Assembly: GCA_030686995.1 (NCBI GenBank)
Contig: CM060691.1
Coordinates: forward strand, 95,250,743-95,314,742
Source of the DNA: Artemisia argyi
Lineage: Eukaryota; Streptophyta; Magnoliopsida; Asterales; Asteraceae
Direction: 5' to 3'
DNA length: 64,000 nucleotides
Numbering within the stretch: position 1 is the first letter of the stretch; every line of letters starts with the position of its first letter. The position numbers and the translations under genes are program-made. The notes beneath the pieces were generated by a model, which searched no databases, was not told the DNA's origin, and was given only the letters and a program-made list of their open reading frames with translations. Below, piece after piece: positions 21,981-31,429 of this stretch.

Positions 21981-23000
21981 TCATGGGTTACTACGTGACC
22001 TCATCATTGGCTCCACTCTCCGATTGTAGATACTCCTTGTAGTCTTGTAGAAACCAATCACCTTTTTCTCAACCGCCCCCATAATCATTTGGGCAAATTC
22101 CTTATCGACTTTATACCTTGGTCCTAGGGCCAAGCAATCTTTGTAATAAAGACTCCTTTTTTCCCATACATAATCCATGCCCTTTTTCTTATGCTCTTCG
22201 TTGATGTCCTCAAAAGCACCAACGTTGTCCTTATCAAACCAGGATATAAAGCAAAATTCTTTCATCCTATTAGGCATCCTATAAGTGATACTATCGGTGC
22301 TACTTGCGAATCGGATCGTTCCTTCTATCTCATCATATTCCAACTTAGACTCCTCAACAAACGGTTTGCCAAACACAACATTTGATAACCAACAATCAAT
22401 AACATTAGCAAGATCTTCAACAATCATAAAGTCGGTGACAAAAGTGAAATTACCAACAAAGACATGTAGACCTTTGACTCTCCCGACAAAGTTACAAACT
22501 CCACCGGGGTATTTGGGATCTTTTCTAGGTTCAAGTCTTGTTTTCACTATATCATTATAGATACTTGAGGACATAATGTTGATTGGGGATTTAAAGTCAA
22601 TGTAAGCATTGTTAATGTGCCTATACCCAATCATACATGGTATCTTAGCATTCTTAGGATCGCCTCTCTTTATCTTAGGCTCGATTATGGTGAAAGGAGA
22701 TCGCGGGTTATCAATAAGATTATTATTATATGCAATCTCCTCCTTAGTGGGGTATAGATTAAAATAGTCATTAAGCTTCGGATCTATTTCCCCCTCTTCA
22801 AGTCCCTCAATAACATTCACAAAGTCATTAGACCCTAGGTCCTCATTTGAATACAAGGCGGTCGCTAGGTCACTAAATGCATGTTCGAGCTCAACCTTAA
22901 TCACCCTATTAAGCTCCCTAAGTTCCCTAATCTCATTCTCAATTTGTTCACGTAACACAGCCACTTCTCTAGGGGAAAGGGGTGGATTCGCATTTTCCAT
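21981..23000 (-). CDS. Coiled-coil plus pseudo-retropepsin protein of G2
   Basis: The first ATG of the frame is at 23000-22998 (MENANPPLSPREV) and gives 339 residues. Residues about 8-60 form a charged coiled coil (REQIENEIRELRELNRV). Residues about 120-235 resemble the retropepsin region of Athila-type Gag-Pro: YIDFKSPINIMSSSIYNDI, then VGRVKGLHVFVGNF, then DFMIVEDL, then VFGKPFVEES. The catalytic D-[ST]-G is replaced by D-F-K, so the glycine is lost and activity is unlikely. No Gag capsid or CCHC knuckle precedes it. The frame is completely open over a kilobase, which in a degraded neighbourhood suggests recent selection or youth. Its function is unknown. Confidence 0.75.
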   Translation of the reverse strand: MENANPPLSPREVAVLREQIENEIRELRELNRVIKVELEHAFSDLATALYSNEDLGSNDFVNVIEGLEEGEIDPKLNDYFNLYPTKEEIAYNNNLIDNPRSPFTIIEPKIKRGDPKNAKIPCMIGYRHINNAYIDFKSPINIMSSSIYNDIVKTRLEPRKDPKYPGGVCNFVGRVKGLHVFVGNFTFVTDFMIVEDLANVIDCWLSNVVFGKPFVEESKLEYDEIEGTIRFASSTDSITYRMPNRMKEFCFISWFDKDNVGAFEDINEEHKKKGMDYVWEKRSLYYKDCLALGPRYKVDKEFAQMIMGAVEKKVIGFYKTTRSIYNRRVEPMMRSRSNP

Positions 23001-23159
23001 ATTGGTCAACGGAATAATCAATGAATTTTTATTTACTAACAAAGGCACAAAGAAAAAGATAGACTAAAGATAACCTAAGAATAAAAATAAAATCTTACTA
23101 GAAAGGAATCTAGCAAGTAGACCTAATACAAAGAAATTCTAACCTAGACAATAACTATT

Positions 23160-23177
23160 CCCCAGGCTGCGGCGCCA
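23160..23177 (-). other. G2 primer-binding site (tRNA-Asp type)
   Basis: On the minus strand it reads TGGCGCCGCAGCCTGGGG, which fits the 3' end of tRNA-Asp with three mismatches. It lies six bases inside the 5' LTR. Confidence 0.8.
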
Positions 23178-23183
23178 AAAACT

Positions 23184-24584
23184 TGATGCGTGGGAATCGC
23201 AACAGGCTTTACCTCTCAAGGGATCTTGAGAAGCTTACAACCCCCACCAGGCAGTGTACCTGATCGTTGTAGTATAGTATAGTGACAAGTACCGGGGGAT
23301 TGATCGTTCAGCTAGGAATAGTGTCGCTAGGATTAGAAAACCTTAAATACTAGTTCTAAAGATGAGGGAAGATTATTTTTGTGTTTTTATATTTTTTAGA
23401 ATTAAAATTCTCGGGTTTGAAGGATTTGGGCGGAATTAGTTGCTATTCAACTAACCCAATACTAAGATGCAATCAAAATAAAATACTACAAATGAAAATA
23501 AACTACTTTATACTAAAGTTGTGAGCAGTAATTGGAGAAAATGTGTTTACTTAGATTTCACTACTCCCTAGACATCTTTTACACGTTAATTAATTGTTAT
23601 AATTGCATGGATGACGGATCGTATTCCTTAATACCATTCATGGGGTGGCACACTTAACTCCTCAATTCTATGAGCTCTTATCTCCTCCTACACCATGCCC
23701 AGCACAACTATAGGGATTGTAAACAGTGGCTCATGCATTAAATACAACTAATAAAGACCTAGTGCGCGTCGGTTCATGTTTCTTAAGACGTTCAAGCATG
23801 TTACCAATTGGAGATCTGCCAGTTTTCTTAAGCCTAACATATAAATCATTCATCCAAGACAAGAATAAACAAGTAATCAACACATAATCAACATCTAGGT
23901 TTCATTAGATCTAAGCAAACACAAGATAGATCTAGCCTAGCATGATAGAATTAAGACAAGAACAAGATATAGACAACCAACACATAGACATATTGATTGA
24001 ATTAAAGGAACACTTATCTTGATTACACATGCAAGGTATCATGGGGTTGGAACCCTTGAAAAACCTGTAAAGTTACACCAAAATCGTACTTAGGGTTTCT
24101 CCCAAAACTTCTCTCTTTAAATGTGAAAAATTAGAAAACTATATATTGGAAAAGGGGTCTGACGGCGTCAAGACCAATTAGGTGACGCCGTCACCTCGCC
24201 GCCAAAACTATTCTCGGACTGCCTTGATCTACATTTGACGCCGTCAAGACTTAATCATTTCCAGGCCGTCATGACTTTTACTCTTGACGCCCTACCTTCA
24301 TGACGCCGTCAAATCTCTACTGGACCGTCATGAAATTTTACTCTTGACGCCGTCAGGAAGTTGCTCTTGACGCCGTCACCTACTGTTCCCAGCATGGAAA
24401 ATTAAGACTTTGGCGTTTTCTTCACTTTTATGCTCCAAAAACGTCCAAATTGCTTCCTTTTCCAGATTTCACTCCCAAAGTACCTAAAATCACAAAAGGA
24501 ACGATTTAGGGCAATATTTGATCAAATAAATTCGAATTCGGGCTTAAATGACCCCCTAAAAACGGATCATTTTTCGCCTCATCA
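23184..24584 (-). repeat. G2 5' LTR
   Basis: It matches the 3' LTR at 18061-19466 over its full length with few differences in the parts I compared, one being a short gap near 23400. The tRNA-Asp complement box is at 23264-23278 and the TGACG array at about 24158-24380. The TATA box has decayed to CTATATATTG (24139-24148). Confidence 0.92.
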
Positions 24585-24589
24585 GTTTT

Positions 24590-27270
24590 TCAGTTTCAAA
24601 TAAAGTTTTTTTGCTAAAACATGTCGTTTCTCAAAACAATCTTAAAATTATGGCTTGCTATTACTTCAGATAGCAACCCGGTTTTCAAAATGAGGAAAAC
24701 ACGTCGCTAAAAAGACGGTTGTTCCTAGCAAAGGGTGCCGTTCATTTGAGCGTGAATTACTTTATATTCATGCACCCTCGATCTAATGTACGCTTCAGTG
24801 CATTATTTCTTGATAAAGAAGAGAAGTCTTCTTTTTACCGCCAAATACTTTCCCTTCTATGATTTTTCCGGAAAGTATTTGTGAAAATCTTGGTGGTACC
24901 ATGAGATTTTGATTGAAAATCAAATTGAACACAAAATTTTGACAAAATTTTTCACTCAATCAATGACATCATTTATTTAAGCTTCAACATCCGTCATTGA
25001 TTAAGGGGGAGAGTGATTTCTCAAAATTTTATGTATCATAAAAACAACTCCCCACACTTTGTACAAAAACCTTGCAACAAAACGATTTGTGATGGTTATG
25101 TGTCAGAATGAGTACATTTTCAAAGAGTTTTCGTTAAAACTTCAAATCTTTTGTAAACTCATCGAATCTGACACATAACAACCTCCCTCACAGATTGAGG
25201 GGGAGCAAGAAAAAGGTTCCTTTTATCAGAAAATATTAAAATTGACCGCATTTCTCTCCCAAAAGCTTTCTAATTTATTTAAATAAATTGAGATCAACAA
25301 TCTCGAAAGATTTGAAATTTTTGATCGGGGGAGAGAATGTGATTTAAATATGCAATCTGATATCAAATGTGATCTTTGGACTCAATAAATAGGCTCCCAC
25401 ATATGTGCTAAACACTTTCGAATATCGATACACATATTGAGGGGGAGCAAAAGGCGTTTGTGGAAGTAATACCAAAGACCGATCATTTATCTTTATGCAT
25501 GGAATTATAAGGATGGTTAAGGTTAGGTATGAGTTCCCATGATCCAGTAGAACTGGAAGGATCTTCCCAGGGACAATCCATAGATAGATTAGAAGTCCTT
25601 AGAAATGATTGAAAAAAGGAGAAAAGTGAGAAAGGGAAGAGTGCGGACTGAGATAGAGCTAGGACTGGAACAAACCCAACAAGGTTCTAGTGATGAAGTC
25701 TCGGTAAGCACTGAAGGGTTTGAAGAATGAAAAAGAAATGTAATGTGAAAAGGGTGAAAAGAAATAGCCCTCCAAATATTCAACCTTAGGGCAGAAACCG
25801 GGTTCAATTCATAATCTACTGGCGGTTACTAAGGTTACACCGGTATTGAAGACAAGACGTCATGGACCTAGTGACGCACTGCACTAAACTTCCCAACCAC
25901 TCAAGTTCTCTTAAAAGAGCTTGTTTCATTCTCACGGGGAACCCTGTGTAATGTATCGACCGCTCATTGCAAGGTATGTTGATACCTAAAACAGGAGACG
26001 CCTTCCCAGTCTCCAGAAGCTGATCAAAACGCACTATTGAGTCTAGAGCCAAATAGATCATCCCTAAATCTTGTTAGGACACACTTCCAAATATGCTTAT
26101 TGTTTCACACAATGTGGAAAATAAGATAAAATATTTAGAGTCCTACGCATTATCCTTGTGGTATTGCCAGAACATCCGAGTGATATGAAAATATTCACAA
26201 TGAAGAGGGAAATCCTTCTAGAGCGAACATCTTTCAAGCTCTTGGTAGGTGAAATGTGAGATTCATCTTGGGTCAATGATCAAGTGACAACTGGAAAGCA
26301 ACAATGGTGCGATTCAACATTGAATCAAACTTGTTCCAGGATATGGATTGACGGATACTTTTGCAAAAACCTTTCAATGTGCTCACAAACTAATTTTCGA
26401 GCACGTTGATTGTGTATATCTTTCAAATCAAATGTATTTTTGATTTAAATATGATTCAAAACTTAAAACTCTCATCGTGTCTCAAAAATGTTTATCATAT
26501 GACACGCGAGTGATTTCTATAAATCAATTTTTCATCAATCCGTGAATATTAATTCACCGATTCACTCTATCGTGCTGTCTGCTTTGAGACGTTCCGGTAT
26601 GAGAACATGTTTAGTATGAAGATTCCGAAGTGGATTCTTTGGAAAATCCATTACTACTGGCTGGAAATTCCTGTCAAGGAGAGTCTTCTTTAAAAGAGAC
26701 TCTACCTGATCACAGGTCGGTTTTCACAAAACCGGAGGGTAGTCTGTCCTCGCAGAATGAATGACAATGCCATATTCGTTCTCTATCTTTATTGCTAACT
26801 GTTTTATTTCAGGGACACATATAAAGGTGGCGATGATAGCTCTTATTTCTAGCTGAATCGGGTCAATCCATACCTCATGCTCACACATCTTCATCATTAT
26901 CAATGATGATGAGAGACATACTACAACAAATGTTGAGAGACTACCAACAACGTTTCTGCAACTCTGATGAAAAAGTCTCCTGATCCACAACTCTAATGTA
27001 ATGTCTCTAGATCTAGAAGGGTGTGAGCATGATGGTCCTTATGTCACTACATCACATGAAGGCGATACTACTAAGGATGAGCTTGGAGATTTACTGTGGC
27101 TGATGATTTCAAAGGAAGCTTAAAGATCACACATCTCAAAGGAATCCAAAATCACAAGTTCATTTGCTTGAAGTACAAAGTGTGCGGAAAAGTGAAGAAT
27201 CAGAACCTACGAGCTACATGATTAAAGAATGCTTGAAGATCAAAGAGCTTAATTTCCAAGGTGACCTCGC
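24590..27270 (+). other. C2 3' non-coding tail with repeated PPT-like motifs
   Basis: C2 resumes after the second GTTTT. I find no convincing gene; open frames here are short and lack known motifs. Purine tracts resembling the functional PPT recur: AAGGGGGAG (25012-25020), TTGAGGGGGAGC (25194-25205), CGGGGGAGAG (25325-25334) and TTGAGGGGGAGC (25437-25448). Repeated PPT motifs upstream of the 3' LTR are a known feature of Sireviruses. Confidence 0.55.
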
Positions 27271-27282
27271 TTAGGGGGAGAT
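27271..27282 (+). other. C2 polypurine tract
   Basis: TTAGGGGGAGAT directly precedes the LTR start TGTTAGGAAT. Two further copies of this exact arrangement occur at 28050-28061 and 28122-28133. Confidence 0.75.
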
Positions 27283-27650
27283 TGTTAGGAATACAATTAT
27301 TCCTATTGAAGACTCGGTCACCTAACTAATGTAATATCATTTAAGTTAGCTCGTAGTCAGTTTATTAGTTAGTTAGATATTAGTTTAGTCTAAGTAACAT
27401 CGTGGAAGAAGGACGGATGTTTACCCACTGCATGCCTGATCCACGGCCCGGGTGTAGGCGTTTTATCATTTTCTTTGTTAGGACTATAAATACCCCTCTC
27501 CACATGTGGAGAGGGTTGGACCTTCTCATAGTTTCAATCTAATCTTTTCATTTTTCTCTCTTTATCTCAAGGTTCCAACTTTTCTCTCTTTTCCTTCCTC
27601 CTTTAATTCATACGCCACACATAACCACCATGCACTTCATGTTTGTGACT
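27283..27650 (+). repeat. C2 3' LTR (end approximate)
   Basis: It starts TGTTAGGAATAC after the polypurine tract. The TATA box CTATAAATA is at 27484-27492, followed at once by a 22-bp perfect palindrome (27494-27515). The end is placed near GTGACTTA (about 27650) because CACTT...GTGACT also ends the remnant before the C2 primer site at 9515; this is tentative. Confidence 0.55.
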
Positions 27651-28133
27651 TAGTGATGATCCGACATGAATGTTCCTTAGAGAAAGACCGTTACCATCAC
27701 TCAAAGATCCACATGCTCATACCCTGCAAAGCTCTCTTTAAAGATCAAAGCAAAGCAAAGTTCAGAACGTTTCTAAGTCAAAGTCAAAAAATCTACAAAC
27801 TAAAGAAACAAAGATTAAAGTCAAAGAAAAGAGAACTTCACAAAGATTCAATGTCAAAAAGTATGAGCATGTTGGAAAAGACGTAAAGACACCCATATTT
27901 AAAGATGTTGATCAAAGGCAAGAAAGATCACAAAGCATGATTGGAACAAAGGAACTAGCAAAGCTATTACACAAAGACTCAAAGTTCGTGAGAACAAGCT
28001 TCAAAGATCAAAGATCAAGGTCACAAAAGAGAGATCTCAATGATCACCCTTAGGGGGAGATTGTTAGCATTAGAAGTGTTGATCATTTATGTAATCAAAG
28101 GGAGATCTCAATGATCGTCCCTTAGGGGGAGAT
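27651..28133 (+). other. C3: tail of a further copia element
   Basis: This is an A-rich, non-coding stretch with many AAAGATCA/AAAGTCAA phrases, leading into GAGATCTCAATGATC and TTAGGGGGAGATTGTTAG. That last block is duplicated (about 28032-28067 and 28103-28139), giving two consecutive PPT-LTR starts 72 bp apart at 28062 and 28134. No gene is visible. Confidence 0.5.
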
Positions 28134-28423
28134 TGTTAGGATTAAAAGTGACGATCACTATTGAGTCAAATAGTTAGTTAAATATATTCATGTAATAGTT
28201 AGTGAAATGCTAGTTTATTAAGGTTATGTAAACGCCTAAATGGCTTGGCCCAAAAGAAGGCCCAAGAGAAATCCCATGGTGGCAAATGTAAACACTATAA
28301 ATACCCTCCTAAGCTTGTTAGGAAGGGTGGGAGTTCATGTTATTCAAGGTTTATTTTACACATAGTGCTCTCCACCTCTCTCTCTCTACTTTCTCTATCT
28401 AGCTCTTCCATCTCTCTCTAACA
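28134..28423 (+). repeat. C3 short LTR (end tentative)
   Basis: It begins TGTTAGGATT after a polypurine tract and may end at CTCTAACA (28423). The TATA box CTATAAATA at 28295-28303 is followed by an imperfect hairpin with arms ACCCTCCTAA and TTAGGAAGGGT. This is the same layout as in the C2 LTR, so the two belong to related families. A CT-rich tract precedes the end. Confidence 0.5.
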
Positions 28424-28429
28424 TCATAA

Positions 28430-28860
28430 TCTTAGGTGATAAAGATAGATCTACGGTCCTACAAACATGACGTAGCAGGTACAAATTTGAAAATGATTTC
28501 CCTTGGCTCTTGTTTATTGTCATGGCAAATAACACTGAATTAGGATATTTATTCCTCATTAGCGGTAAATGTTTATTAAATGGAGTAATTCTCAACCTTC
28601 GTATGATAACCTTATTTCCAAAATGTATTCAGTTAAGTATCCGTGTTTGAATAGAAGTTCTTAATAATTGAACAACTTGAAGTCGTGTCCTGTTACATAA
28701 TCCATTTGATTGATCAATATTCTCAATAACATTATTGGGACACCTACCTTTAACGCAAGCCTCCTATGGTTTGAAACACCTGAGAATTTCAATCCGTTGA
28801 TAGTCTTGGAAAGCAAAGCTATGTAGTAGACATCAAACACATGAGTTGTCCATGTAGTAA
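28430..28860 (-). pseudogene. Helitron/Pif1-type helicase fragment
   Basis: On the minus strand, about 28680-28800 encodes LKVGVPIMLLR, followed in a shifted frame by a NIDQSNGLCN-like segment. Further on, 28496-28533 encodes FAMTINKSQGKS. These two blocks, in this order and spacing, are the C-terminal helicase motifs of Pif1 helicases and of the Rep-helicase of plant Helitrons. At least one frameshift and missing segments show it is a relic. I cannot see the Rep nuclease domain or Helitron ends, so a degraded host Pif1 copy remains possible. Confidence 0.7.
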
Positions 28861-29637
28861 ACGTTAAACACTTTGCTTTATAACTATCAAAATAATAAAC
28901 GTGCATGTGTCGTCTTATCTAACTCGTAGATAATCTTGAAGAGGCAAGGTGTGCATTAAATGTAAAACGCTCGAGTAACCCATACTCATTCCGTGGACAC
29001 CTAAAAGTTTTTTTTCAAAAAAAAAAAATTAAAAATCAAAAATTAAAAATTGTTGATAAGAGCATATGTAAAAATAGAAATGGCATAAAACATTCATTTA
29101 TATGGTTGTACGTAGTTGTTGAACATTGATCATCGAACTTAAAATACTTTTTTGTAGACAACGTTTGTAGTACTTCTCGAGATATTATCATCTTTATCAC
29201 AAATGGAAATGGTTATTGCGACTTGAAATCGCAAATATCATATTTCAAGGATTGTTTAAAAAGAGTCAGCTTTGATTATCTATATAATTTGTCATATCAC
29301 TTGCTACGAACCTTATTATTCAAGGGAAATATGAATTACTTAATTACCACTTGATTTAGCCTCACTTGAGAGGTTTTTATTTCGGTTTCAACACTCTACC
29401 TTTTCCATTAAAATATTATTTTGGTCGTTTAATCTACAACGTCTTTAGATGGTGCAAAATTTCCCAGCACTAAATATTTGTTTATCACACCATTCAAAAA
29501 GTAGAAGTTAATCCAAGCACCATTTTATACAACTTAATCTACTACACCTAATTATCTCGTTTTAACTATATTACAAATTTCAGAAACATTTATCAAACAC
29601 CATAAAAGACAACACATCAATAATAAATAAAATTGAC
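28861..29637. other. AT-rich stretch between helicase and ARD fragments
   Basis: I see no gene or clear repeat. It lies between two minus-strand gene fragments that may belong to one Helitron-like element. Confidence 0.5.
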
Positions 29638-30064
29638 CGCTTCCAGAAATAGGGTAACAAATCTCCTCATCAGTATGAATGTGTTCTTCAAAGAAGTTTT
29701 TAATCTTCTCTTCATAATTCGGAAGTTTTTCTGAAGTCCTGAAAATTATTGTCTCGTTTTCAAAATCATTTGACTTGAAAATTGGCATTAAACAGTTAGA
29801 GTTAAGAACATAAGACTTAGCACACAAACCACGTAAAAGTATCCCCATGATTCATGAACTTTATTCAATTCTTCATCCGTTTCATATATTTTAGCATCCA
29901 ATCGCAAGCTAGGCACTCCAAGTTCTGTGCTAAATGAAATTCAGAGGCATTTACCTGCAAGTTTGTCAAGGGATACAAATTCCTTGGGCTCCTTGTGATA
30001 TGGAAGCCTTTGGTCTGCATTGCTATCATCCATGTGCCATGCCTGAATGACTTCCTCCCTGTTA
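29638..30064 (-). pseudogene. ARD: Acireductone dioxygenase gene fragment, three exons with introns
   Basis: On the minus strand, exon 1 (to 29955) encodes REEVIQAWHMDDS and KEPKEFVSLDKLA. A 30-bp intron with GT and AG ends (29925-29954) separates it from exon 2 (29830-29924; LGVPSLRLDA, YETDEEL). A 91-bp GT-AG intron (29739-29829) leads to exon 3 (29638-29738; [20 protein letters not shown]). Acireductone dioxygenase acts in the methionine salvage pathway; its metal ligands lie in HxHxxxE, visible as HIHTDEE. Exon 3 starts GACTTC then jumps to GAAAAACTT, a deletion of about 14 nt against the family that shifts the frame. Later exons are absent. Retained introns show DNA-level capture, not retroposition. 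Confidence 0.85.
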
Positions 30065-31429
30065 TCGTGTTAAGACCAAATTGTTGAGGATGAGATTAAC
30101 TAATATTGAAAAGGAAAAAAAGTACATCAAGGAGAAATAAAAATAAATTAAATTAAAGAATAGAAAACAATGGCAAATGAACACCTTAAGTATCAAGATG
30201 CATTGTTAAACCATACAAAGTTGAAGTTATCGAGATAGTAATTAGGTTCATCCTTTTTACTCTAACATTCAGTAACTTGCAGAGGGGCGGGAGCAATGAC
30301 TAATTTTTACTTTCTATAGATGTGATACCTTCTGCTTGTACTTCTAAACTTTGAAACAACCTTGAGCAGCATGCTTTGCATCTATAGTAGGTATTCAATA
30401 AGTTGTTGTTCAAGAAGAACACTAAATCACCTTCGTGAATAAAAGTTTAGTTGAAGCATGCAACACCAAATCCTTAATCCTTAGGTCTTTCCATTTTTAA
30501 AATAACATAAAGACTTTATACTCTACTCTATCAATATGAGAGAGATGAGAAATACGCATATAGGGTCACAATGTAGAACATGTTAGGTTGACCCAATACA
30601 CTATATGTCCAAAACATTGTTTTTTTTATAGGATAGCTGGGAGGTTATGAGAATTAGTTAAATACTAACCTGGGTGACTTAACATGGTCCCATTTGACAT
30701 ATTCAACCTGTTACCATTTTGGTAGGTTTCATTAACCTGTTTGAACCATCCCCCCCCCCCCCCCCCCCGATCGTTTCAATTTATCTTCCTTGGGAACAAT
30801 ATTTTCTATTTTTTTACCTGAATGATACATGAGGAACATAAACTTCTTCACAATACAAAATCCTTTACAGAACTTTCACATTCACTTCTCTTAACCCGTC
30901 CATCTATTCTACTGCTTTTTTTTACAATGCCTCAAACTAATCATGTTGCAATATCAGCATCATGACTCCCTTTACCATCTATCTTTGCAAAGTAAGTTGG
31001 AACAAAATGTTTAAAAGCTTGATTGGCAACATTTTGTATAGAAAAAACATAGAGAATACTGGGAGTTGAGATTGAAAAGAGTAGCGGAAAAAATTGGAAG
31101 ACATAATAGAATTTCATTGAGCCTCAACTATAGCATTTGAATTTAATCACATGACCATCCGTTTTCATCTTACACATAACCGCATTTCATTGAGCCTCAA
31201 CAATAGCATATAAGAATCAACATCCCTGTAACTTAGAACTGAGTTGTAACAAATCAACTAATGATTTGCTCAAATATAGTTTATATATAGTATTTATATT
31301 TCTCCAAAGGATTTGAAAGAAATACAAATCCCGAGATCGTAGTCTGTGTGAAGGTGTGAATTGAATTTGAGATTCACGGTTCGTGAAAAGTGTCGTGAAA
31401 GTGAGAAAAAATGATTTCAATGAGAATTA
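30065..31429. other. Unassigned region with poly-C tract and a direct repeat
   Basis: No gene recognised. There is a run of 19 C (30750-30768), and ATTTCATTGAGCCTCAAC-ATAGCAT is repeated at 31111-31136 and 31184-31209 with one mismatch. The upstream part could be the remainder of the Helitron-like element, but its ends are not identifiable. Confidence 0.4.

Larger units (their letters stand above)
18061..24584 (-). mobile_element. G2: complete non-autonomous gypsy element, minus orientation
   Basis: Two LTRs (18061-19466 and 23184-24584, 1406 and 1401 bp, both TGATG...CATCA) are flanked by the 5-bp duplication GTTTT at 18056-18060 and 24585-24589. The primer site on the minus strand (23160-23177) adjoins the right LTR, so that is the 5' LTR. 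The only coding capacity is a 339-residue ORF with a coiled coil and a degenerate protease-like domain; gag, RT and integrase are absent. The long tail (19467-21980) is shared with G4 and G5. The nearly matching LTRs and clean duplication indicate a fairly recent insertion into C2. Confidence 0.93.
9492..27650 (+). mobile_element. C2: old Ty1/copia element split by G2
   Basis: The gag start, CCHC knuckle, long coiled-coil segment, DSG protease, integrase, RT and RNase H lie in the right order from 9652 to 17844. Its non-coding tail is interrupted at 18060/18061 by G2 and resumes at 24590. A polypurine tract at 27271-27282 and an LTR start at 27283 close it. The 5' LTR is missing except perhaps 9492-9515. 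Several frameshifts and stops show it is a pseudo-element. Lineage: Sirevirus-like, from the large gag region and the repeated PPT motifs in its tail. Confidence 0.75.

Noticed and set aside
25589..26990. Minus-strand ORFs at 25589, 25816 and 26724 as genes
   Set aside because: Short, unrelated to any motif I know, and inside the C2 non-coding tail.
27506..27886. A 126-residue protein downstream of the C2 LTR
   Set aside because: It starts inside the LTR palindrome and runs through A-rich non-coding sequence; composition is Lys/Ser-rich without a domain.
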